This document shows positions 57,902 to 64,000 of a stretch of 64,000 nucleotides of DNA, piece by piece. Within the stretch, counting starts at the first letter, position 1; each line of letters begins with the position of its first letter. This DNA comes from an uncultured Clostridia bacterium (lineage in GTDB: Bacteria; Bacillota; Clostridia; Oscillospirales; Acutalibacteraceae). Under the pieces are notes generated by a model. The model was not told the DNA's origin. It was given only the letters and a program-made list of their open reading frames with translations, and did not search any database. The stretch is taken from contig CANQOP010000005.1 of NCBI GenBank assembly GCA_947625485.1, forward strand, positions 25,829-89,828, in the 5' to 3' direction. The translations under genes were made by a program, and so were the position numbers.

Positions 57902-59623
57902 TTGAAGATTAAGGAAAGACTTTCAAAATCATATCTGAACAGAATTAAAAATTTTGATAAGGAAACAACGCTTTGGATAGCGCGCAACGCCAGACCCCAA
58001 CTCGGTAACATTATTCTTATGACTTTTCTTTACGGGGTAATGGCTTATACGGGCGTTGCTGTTGCTCAGCTTGCACGGGGAATAGTTGATTCAGCCGCAT
58101 ACGACAGGGATATTAATAAGGTTATTTTCTACGCGGCTCTGCTTATCGGCGTAACGGTTTTACAGATAGTATGTAATATTATTTCAAGAATTACGACATT
58201 TAATGCGGCTAATAAGCTGGAAATCAGCATAAAAACTAAGCTTTTTGACAGTATGCTCAAAAAGGACTATGCAAAAATCACGTCATATCACACGGGCGAG
58301 CTGATGAACAGAATTACGAGCGATGTAAGCGTAATTACAGGCGCTATCATTTCAATTGTACCGAGCTTTGTGTACTTTGCGGTAAAGCTTATTGGAATTT
58401 TCGCCGTTCTATTTTCCATTGACTGGCGGTTTGCGCTGCTTTTTGTTATTGGCGGAGCAATAATTTTTATTTTTATGCTTTTGTTTAAGGGTACTCTTAA
58501 AGATTTGCATAAAAGGGCCCAGAATGCGGACGGAAAGGCGCGAAGCTTTATGCAGGAGTCGCTTTCGAGCCTGCTGGTGATTAAAATTTTCAACAAATAT
58601 AAGCGCATTTCTGATGAATCGCTTGCGCTTCAGTGGAATAATTTTAGAGTCCGCCGCAAGCGTAACTATGTCTCAATCGCTTCCACGATGGGATTCGCCG
58701 TTGTATTTACCTTTGCGTATATATACGGACTGGTATGGGGTTCGTTCGGTATTCTGACGGGCACGCTTACTTACGGTATTCTGACCGAGATTCTCTCGCT
58801 TGTGTCACAGATTCAATATCCTGTTCAGGGACTTACATCGGTTCTCCCTCAGTATTATCAGGCTCTTGCGTCTGCTGAGCGAATTATGGAAATTGAAAAT
58901 TTCCCCGAGGAACGAACAATAGACGAGAACGTAAAAATCGACCTTATACAGCTCTACAGTAAGCTAAGTTCGATAGAGTTCAAAAATATAACATTCAGTT
59001 ACGGTAGGGATACAGTGCTCGAGGATAGCAGTCTCAGTATCAAAAAAGGCGACTTTGTACTGATAACAGGTATTTCGGGAATAGGAAAGAGCACGCTCAC
59101 AAAGCTGTTGCTCGATGTTTTTCCGGTCGATGACGGCGAAATTTATCTGAGCCTTTCGGACGGCTCGCGCGTCGAGGTTGACAGAAATATTCGTTCAATG
59201 TTTGCATATGTGCCTCAGGGCAACTTTCTGCTGTCCGGCACTATTCGCGATAATATCTCATTTGTTCGCTCAGAGGCAAGCGAAGAAGAAATTTTTGCGG
59301 CGGCGAAAGTTGCGTGCGCAGATTTTATTGACGAATTGCCCGACGGACTTGATACTATGCTCGGAGAAAAGGGTATGGGTCTTTCCGAGGGGCAGATTCA
59401 GCGAATTGCTATTGCGCGCGCTATTCTTTCGGACGCGCCGATAATAATTCTGGACGAGGCTACATCTGCGCTCGATGAGGCGACTGAAATCCGACTTTTA
59501 AGAAACATTGAAAAGCTGCAGAACAAAACCTGCATACTGATTTCCCACAAAAAGGCGGCGAAAAGCGTCTGCAATAAAGAAGTCAGAATTGAAAACAAAA
59601 AGATTACGGTAAGGAACATCTGA
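57902..59623 (+). CDS. ABC exporter, fused membrane and ATPase domains
   Basis: The 573-aa half transporter has six helices (about 35-310) and an ATPase domain with Walker A GISGIGKST (390-398), Q-loop YVPQGNFLLSG, Walker B IIILDEATSALDE and switch ILISHK. The signature is LSEGQIQR (494-498 LSEGQ), seen in other lipid/peptide exporters. No N-terminal C39 peptidase is present, so cleavage would fall to the neighbouring S24/S26 protein. The start is TTG, ten bases after the peptidase stop, behind AGGGATAG. Confidence 0.9.
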   Translation: MKIKERLSKSYLNRIKNFDKETTLWIARNARPQLGNIILMTFLYGVMAYTGVAVAQLARGIVDSAAYDRDINKVIFYAALLIGVTVLQIVCNIISRITTFNAANKLEISIKTKLFDSMLKKDYAKITSYHTGELMNRITSDVSVITGAIISIVPSFVYFAVKLIGIFAVLFSIDWRFALLFVIGGAIIFIFMLLFKGTLKDLHKRAQNADGKARSFMQESLSSLLVIKIFNKYKRISDESLALQWNNFRVRRKRNYVSIASTMGFAVVFTFAYIYGLVWGSFGILTGTLTYGILTEILSLVSQIQYPVQGLTSVLPQYYQALASAERIMEIENFPEERTIDENVKIDLIQLYSKLSSIEFKNITFSYGRDTVLEDSSLSIKKGDFVLITGISGIGKSTLTKLLLDVFPVDDGEIYLSLSDGSRVEVDRNIRSMFAYVPQGNFLLSGTIRDNISFVRSEASEEEIFAAAKVACADFIDELPDGLDTMLGEKGMGLSEGQIQRIAIARAILSDAPIIILDEATSALDEATEIRLLRNIEKLQNKTCILISHKKAAKSVCNKEVRIENKKITVRNI

Positions 59624-59624
59624 T

Positions 59625-60779
59625 ATGGGAATTGCACTCAGCGCGAAGCAGAAACAATTTTATACGCTGTATATCGACCTTCTCGCGTCTGTGCTCAACG
59701 GCTCTGAGCCTCCTAAACTACCCGAGAATTTTGACTGGGATTTTGCCTGCCGCAATGCTCAACTTAACTCAGTCGCGAATATTCTGTCCTATACACTTGA
59801 CAAGGTGAACGTCAAGCCCTCGCAGATTGTCAGAAATGTCCTTGAAAACGAGCAGCGTTTCCAAATTCTCAAGGAGACGTCTCAGCTTTTTGATGTTGAG
59901 AAGGTTTTGCAGGAGTTTGAAAAGGCGGAAATAAAAAACGTCCCTTTGAAAGGATATTTTATGAAGCATTTTTATCCGCAAACCGATTTTAGGACAATGA
60001 CCGATATTGATATACTGGTTGATAAACGGGATTTTAAGAAGGTAGAACAGATTTTTTTAAAACTCGGATACAAGAACGCTAACGTTTTAAACTCCAAGGA
60101 AATTCATTTTGAACGTGATTTGCAGTATTTCGAGATACAGAGCACGATAAACGCAGGGGATGACCGCTGTTTTGACGATATATGGAGTAGGGTAAGACTT
60201 AGAGACGGTTATAATTTCTCATATGAAATGTTACCCGAGGATTTCTATATTTATATGGTTTACCATACCGCAAAGCATTTCAAAAGCGGCGGAATGGGAA
60301 TAAGAATGGTTATGGACATATGCGTGTATCTTAACGCCTGTACAAGCTTAGACTTTGGCTATATCAACGGCAGGCTAAAAGAAATGGAACTCACGGCGTA
60401 TGAACATCAGCTCAGAGGGCTGTCCCTGAACTGGTTTTCTTCAGAGCCTACGAAAATTAACGCTTTCGGAGAATTTGTCCTCTACTGCACGACATATGGG
60501 AAACGTGTTGTTTCATTTTTTCAGGATAATCGTCGTACAAAGCGCGGTTATTGGATTAAGCAGTTTTTTCCGCCGTACTCGTCTATGAAGAAAAAATACG
60601 GATACCTCGAAAGGCTTCCGATACTTCTCCCGTTTTCATGGGTGCAATACTGGGGAAGAAGGGCGTTAATTGACCGTGATATTCACGTAAAGAGGGGAAT
60701 ATCCGAGCGAGTGAGCAGTCTTGATAAGGAGAGCGGAGAATTTTTGATTGACCTTATGAATGAACTCCAAATAAAATAA
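59625..60779 (+). CDS. Nucleotidyltransferase family protein (NTP_transf_5)
   Basis: The 384-aa protein shows the PF14907-type pattern: VPLKGYFMKHFYPQ (108-119), then RTMTDIDILVD with the metal-binding D127 and D129 of the polymerase-beta fold, and helical C-terminal half. Family members occur in lasso-peptide and other RiPP clusters (for example beside the paeninodin genes), where they are thought to modify the peptide or a carrier; general activity is nucleotidyl or related transfer. It starts one base after the ABC gene (AAGGAA upstream), ending the operon. Confidence 0.8.
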   Translation: MGIALSAKQKQFYTLYIDLLASVLNGSEPPKLPENFDWDFACRNAQLNSVANILSYTLDKVNVKPSQIVRNVLENEQRFQILKETSQLFDVEKVLQEFEKAEIKNVPLKGYFMKHFYPQTDFRTMTDIDILVDKRDFKKVEQIFLKLGYKNANVLNSKEIHFERDLQYFEIQSTINAGDDRCFDDIWSRVRLRDGYNFSYEMLPEDFYIYMVYHTAKHFKSGGMGIRMVMDICVYLNACTSLDFGYINGRLKEMELTAYEHQLRGLSLNWFSSEPTKINAFGEFVLYCTTYGKRVVSFFQDNRRTKRGYWIKQFFPPYSSMKKKYGYLERLPILLPFSWVQYWGRRALIDRDIHVKRGISERVSSLDKESGEFLIDLMNELQIK

Positions 60780-60815
60780 CAAGCCGGACTGTTTAAGCCA
60801 GTCCGGTTTGTTATT
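60775..60815. terminator. Bidirectional terminator between the RiPP-like operon and mscS
   Basis: A 17-bp stem starting AATAACAAGCCGG with one wobble pair and a 7-nt loop; T-rich on both sides. The mscS stop codon lies inside the stem. Confidence 0.9.
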
Positions 60816-61626
60816 TGTCATTTAAAATATGTACGTCAAGCTGGTTGAACGGAATTGTGATTTCATTTTTTTCCAGCGCTTTTTTAATTTCTTCCATAAG
60901 GCTGTAGTAAACCGTCCAGTAATTCTCAAAGTTGACCCAGCACCTTGCGATGACTTCCATAGAACTTTCCACATATCTCTCAAGCCTTACGCTCGGCTCG
61001 TACTTTTCGTCTGTGAGGATATTGTCGGTGTTATTGATTGTGTTAAGTATTATCCTTTTTACCTTCTCAAAATCAGCACTGTATGGAACGGGTACAAAAA
61101 TCTGCACGCGTATCTGCGGGTTAGCGGTATAATTGTTTACCTGTGAACTCGTTATTTTGCTGTTCGGTATGATTACGTTAGTATCGTCGTATGTGAGAAT
61201 ATTTGTATTCATAAGGTCAATTTTCTGAACAAAACCCTTGTACTCCTCAAATTCTATAAAGTCGCCCGTTACAAACGGTCTCGTGAACAGTATGACGATA
61301 CCGCTCGCTATATCCGAGAGATTGTCCTTAAGCGCTAAGGCGAGCGCTGCGGCGGCAGCCGAAAAACCTGCGATAATACCTGTAGTAGAGATGCCGAGTT
61401 CTGAAAGAGCGCTGATTAAAATAATCACGTAACAGCCGATACGTATGCACCTTTGGAAAAAACTTATGAGAGATTTATCGATACCTGCTTTTTCCATAGC
61501 TTTGCGCGTAAGCTTTAGTATAAGCTTTACTGCCAAAAGTCCGATTACAATTATTAATACGGTAGTTAATAATTTAATTACCAGGTCAAATGACCAGTCA
61601 AACATCTTTTCAAAATTAAATTTCAT
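60811..61626 (-). CDS. MscS family mechanosensitive ion channel
   Basis: The 271-aa protein has three N-terminal helices, the pore-lining helix with AGFSAAAAALALALKDNLSD and the beta domain beginning FVTGDFIEF, followed by the conserved VIIPNSKI segment. Length and layout match small-conductance MscS/YkuT. It opens under membrane tension to protect cells from osmotic downshock. The start follows GAAGGTGAT. It converges with the RiPP-like operon. Confidence 0.92.
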   Translation of the reverse strand: MKFNFEKMFDWSFDLVIKLLTTVLIIVIGLLAVKLILKLTRKAMEKAGIDKSLISFFQRCIRIGCYVIILISALSELGISTTGIIAGFSAAAAALALALKDNLSDIASGIVILFTRPFVTGDFIEFEEYKGFVQKIDLMNTNILTYDDTNVIIPNSKITSSQVNNYTANPQIRVQIFVPVPYSADFEKVKRIILNTINNTDNILTDEKYEPSVRLERYVESSMEVIARCWVNFENYWTVYYSLMEEIKKALEKNEITIPFNQLDVHILNDK

Positions 61627-61699
61627 ATAATCACCTTCCGTTTAATTATAAGCTACTCGGCAAAAAATGTAAATAATTATATGCGATTTTTGATTTTTG

Positions 61700-61708
61700 T
61701 GTTATAAT
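61700..61708 (+). promoter_or_regulatory. Extended -10 promoter of the MATE gene
   Basis: TGTTATAAT is an extended -10 element (TG-n-TATAAT), 20 bp before the start codon; no good -35 was found, as is usual for this class. Confidence 0.55.
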
Positions 61709-61727
61709 AGACAAAGAGGTAATGAAA

Positions 61728-63083
61728 ATGAGTAAATCAAAATCGGTCTCACAATATGATATAATGACTAAAACTCCCGTATCTGCGCTTATTATAAAGC
61801 TGTCAATTCCAACTATAATCAGTATGCTCGTCACGAACATTTATAACCTGGCGGACACGGCTTTTGTCGGTAGGCTCGGGAACAGCGCAAGCGGAGCAGT
61901 CGGCATTGTATTCGGATTCATGGCGATATTGCAGGCGCTTGGGTTTATGTTCGGAAACGGCTCGGGCAGTATAATATCCCGTATGCTCGGAAATAAGGAC
62001 ACAAAGAATGCGAGCGTAATTGCGTCAACAGGCTTTTTTTCCGCGCTCATATCGGGAGCACTGGTAGCGGCAGTATCCTTTATATTTCTGAATCCTCTTG
62101 TGATGTTTCTCGGCAGTACCGATACAATCGCTCCGTACGCAAAAACCTACATATCTTTTATACTCGTTGCTGCGCCGTTTATTACCGCAAGCTTCCTGAT
62201 GAACAATATTCTGCGTTACGAGGGGAAAGCAATGCTCGGTATGATAGGGCTGTTGACGGGAGCGGTACTCAACATAGCGGGCGACCCCATATTTATGTTT
62301 GTTTTAAATATGGGAATTGCGGGAGCAGGACTTTCTACCGCGCTGTCGCAGATAATTAGTTTTTTTGTATTGCTTAGTATGTTCATTTGCGGCAAGACTG
62401 ACACAAAATTTTCTCTAAAGCTTATCAGTCGCAACTGCAAAGATTTTTTAAATATATTAGCCACAGGACTGCCGAGCCTTCTCAGGCAGGGTCTCAACAG
62501 CATAACAACCGTAATGCTTAATAACTACGCCGCTGTATACGGAGACGAGGCGGTAGCGGCTATGAGCATTGTTTCCAGGGTGATTTTCTTCACCTTTTCC
62601 ATTGCTCTCGGAGTAGGGCAGGGCTTTCAGCCTGTGTGCGGCTTTAACTACGGAGCAAAAAAATACGACAGACTTAAAAAAGCATTCGGAGTTACATTCG
62701 TTCTTGCCGAGCTTATAGTTGCGGTTATGTCCATACCTCTTCTCATTTTTTCGGGAAGTATAATAGGGATGTTCCGTGACGACCCGCGCGTAATAGAAAT
62801 CGGCTCACGAGCGCTCGTACTGCAAGCAATAGCCCATTTGTTTCTTCCGTTTTGTATGGTATGTGAAATGCTTTTACAGAGTACGGGCAAGCGGCTTGTT
62901 GCGTCAATTCTCTCCGCTATGCGCAACGGTTTGTTCTTCCCGCCGTCTTTGGTTATTCTCGCAAACCTGCGCGGACTTTCCGGAATTCAGGAGGCTCAGC
63001 CGCTTTCGGTAGTCCTGGCGTTTATACCGTCTATATTCTTTGCTATAGACTTTTTTCGTAAACTTCCTAAGAAAAACGAATAA
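61728..63083 (+). CDS. MATE family efflux transporter
   Basis: The 451-aa membrane protein has two pseudo-symmetrical six-helix halves. Landmarks: PTIISMLVTNIYNLADTAFV and FGRLGN-like segment (VGRLGNSASGAVG), FGNGSGSIISRMLGNKD, and in the second half the matching LRQGLNSITTVMLNN and GQGFQPVCGFNYGAKKYDRLK. These are DinF/NorM-type motifs; MATE proteins export drugs or metabolites with sodium or proton exchange. The start is the ATG behind AGAGGTAATGAAA; the ATG two codons earlier is too close to the ribosome binding site. Confidence 0.9.
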   Translation: MSKSKSVSQYDIMTKTPVSALIIKLSIPTIISMLVTNIYNLADTAFVGRLGNSASGAVGIVFGFMAILQALGFMFGNGSGSIISRMLGNKDTKNASVIASTGFFSALISGALVAAVSFIFLNPLVMFLGSTDTIAPYAKTYISFILVAAPFITASFLMNNILRYEGKAMLGMIGLLTGAVLNIAGDPIFMFVLNMGIAGAGLSTALSQIISFFVLLSMFICGKTDTKFSLKLISRNCKDFLNILATGLPSLLRQGLNSITTVMLNNYAAVYGDEAVAAMSIVSRVIFFTFSIALGVGQGFQPVCGFNYGAKKYDRLKKAFGVTFVLAELIVAVMSIPLLIFSGSIIGMFRDDPRVIEIGSRALVLQAIAHLFLPFCMVCEMLLQSTGKRLVASILSAMRNGLFFPPSLVILANLRGLSGIQEAQPLSVVLAFIPSIFFAIDFFRKLPKKNE

Positions 63084-63100
63084 TTTGAAAATTTTGCCAC

Positions 63101-63138
63101 ATAATATTACCAACAACTGCTAAAGGTGGTAATATTAT
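63101..63138 (+). promoter_or_regulatory. Inverted repeat covering the CHAP gene ribosome binding site
   Basis: ATAATATTACC (63101-63111) and GGTAATATTAT (63128-63138) are perfect complements with a 16-nt loop. The right arm contains the last bases of the AAAGGTGGT ribosome binding site and the first two bases of the ATC start. The mRNA hairpin would hide the translation start. Confidence 0.6.
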
Positions 63139-63889
63139 CAGATTTAAAACTTTTAGACGCCGCGCTGTCATAGCGCTTGTGTGCTTGGGATTAATTTGCT
63201 CGGCTGTATGTATTACAGTAGGAACGCCGAGAATGCGTACCCGATTTTCACCTCGGTTTACAGCTCCGTCATATCTTGATACCTGCTATTACAGCGATAA
63301 TATATTCTATAACAGCGGTTACGGTATGCCTAATTGTACCGCATACGCATGGGGCAGAGCCACTGAAATTCTTGGGAAAACTCCAAAACTCAGCACGGGA
63401 AACGCGCGCGACTGGTTTTATTATAATAAAAGTGTGGGAGAGTATGACTACGGAACTACGCCCAAAATCGGCGCTATCGCGTGTTTTGATAATCCGTACG
63501 GCGGTCATGTTGCGGTCGTGGAAGATATAAAAAACGGCGAAATCACTTTTTCAAACTCCGCTTACGGCGGTAAGAATTTCTATCTCACCACTGCCGAGGT
63601 CGATGACGAAAATCCGGGACAGGACGGCTGGATATTTCAGGGTTATATCTATCTGGGCGACTTCGTTTCCGATGTCTATAATCTCAATGCTAATGTACGC
63701 GTAGTCTCCGAAAACGGACTAAATCTGCGCAGGTTTGCGGATATTAATTCGCAGATAGTTGACGTTATTCCCGATAAATCTCAAATCTTCATAACCTATG
63801 TGTATGATTGTGACGGTTATCGCTGGGGTTATACGAGCTATAACGGAATGTACGGCTATTGCGTAATTGACTATACCGAAAATCTATAA
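63137..63889 (+). CDS. Secreted CHAP-domain protein with C-terminal SH3-like domain
   Basis: The 250-aa product has a signal peptide (basic RFKTFRRR, then AVIALVCLGLICSAVCITV), a CHAP amidase/peptidase domain with the catalytic Cys in PNCTAYAWGRA and His in GGHVAVVED, and a C-terminal bacterial SH3 domain (ENGLNLRRFADINSQIV, WGYTSYNGMYGYC). CHAP enzymes cut peptidoglycan peptides. The best start is ATC at 63137, seven bases after AAAGGTGGT and giving a full signal peptide. The first canonical in-frame start, GTG at 63179, has no ribosome binding site and would drop the basic N-region. ATT at 63134 is an alternative. Confidence 0.75.
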   Translation: MRFKTFRRRAVIALVCLGLICSAVCITVGTPRMRTRFSPRFTAPSYLDTCYYSDNIFYNSGYGMPNCTAYAWGRATEILGKTPKLSTGNARDWFYYNKSVGEYDYGTTPKIGAIACFDNPYGGHVAVVEDIKNGEITFSNSAYGGKNFYLTTAEVDDENPGQDGWIFQGYIYLGDFVSDVYNLNANVRVVSENGLNLRRFADINSQIVDVIPDKSQIFITYVYDCDGYRWGYTSYNGMYGYCVIDYTENL

Positions 63890-64000
63890 TATATCAAGGT
63901 AATATAAAGGCAGCTGCTTTGTGTATGAACCGCCCCAAATTGTGTAGACAGCACAAAAAAGCAGGTCTATGGCAGAATATTAAATTTTAAGTAACATACT
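63890..64000. other. Right-end sequence without a recognised gene
   Basis: The last 111 bp contain only a short GCAGCTGC palindrome (63913-63920) and no coding signal that I can support. Confidence 0.4.

Overview
The window reads as chromosomal DNA of a Gram-positive, low-to-moderate GC anaerobe of the class Clostridia, most likely a gut Ruminococcaceae/Oscillospiraceae relative. The grounds are a ruvC-ruvA-ruvB run, an ecfA1-ecfA2-ecfT-truA block in the Bacillus/Clostridium order, a T-box leader on a eukaryote-like (type 2) ileS, BspA-type leucine-rich repeat proteins ending in dockerin modules, a DUF5711 gene, AAAGGTGAT/GGAGG ribosome binding sites, and lipobox and signal-peptide proteins with no outer-membrane machinery. 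No IS element, prophage, rRNA operon or CRISPR array was seen. Everything is inferred by reading; no database search was run.

Layout. 1-10.7 kb: a mixed housekeeping and cell-envelope region with the start of a PepV-like dipeptidase, a YfhO-type membrane glycosyltransferase, a YfbR-like HD nucleotidase, an LCP wall ligase, a GH13 glycosidase carrying an extra C-terminal DUF1653 domain, a DUF2804 protein, a lipoprotein and an O-antigen-ligase-like polymerase. 10.8-23.6 kb: a tightly packed run of 13 co-directional genes from ruvC to a ClpE-like ATPase, with a strong promoter in front of ruvC. 23.7 kb: tRNA-Gly(TCC) with a consensus promoter and a terminator. 24.2-29.8 kb: one very large secreted repeat protein with a beta-helix-like part, eight FN3-like repeats (seven nearly identical), a cohesin-like domain, zinc-ribbon-like repeats, and a lysine-rich FN3/Big2-like tail. 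30.1-39 kb: an acyl-CoA synthetase with thioesterase, a minus-strand DUF421 / small protein / Rieske oxidoreductase operon, a flavin reductase, an AIM24-like protein and an L,D-transpeptidase. 39.2-44.9 kb: patatin, an ApbE - NusG-II - Gx-transporter cluster resembling part of the Listeria extracellular electron transfer locus, a Y-family polymerase with a YolD-like partner behind SOS-like boxes, and an acetyltransferase. 45-49.2 kb: T-box and ileS, then a phd-doc toxin-antitoxin pair with a palindromic operator.

The most unusual part is 49.4-60.8 kb. A promoter drives a roughly 490-nt structured, repeat-containing leader and a 1608-aa secreted protein. It is followed by a 53-residue peptide gene too short to be noticed easily, two LRR-dockerin proteins, and then an overlapping operon: PqqD-like protein, S24/S26 peptidase-like protein, ABC exporter, nucleotidyltransferase. 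PqqD (a RiPP recognition element), a peptidase, an exporter and an NTP_transf_5 enzyme are the parts expected of a ribosomally made, modified and exported peptide, but no radical-SAM, cyclase or YcaO gene is present. I propose that the 53-aa peptide is the substrate and that the whole block is a candidate undescribed RiPP-like or secreted-protein modification system. This is inference from gene content and order.

60.8-64 kb: MscS channel, MATE transporter, and a CHAP-SH3 secreted protein whose best start codon is ATC inside a hairpin.
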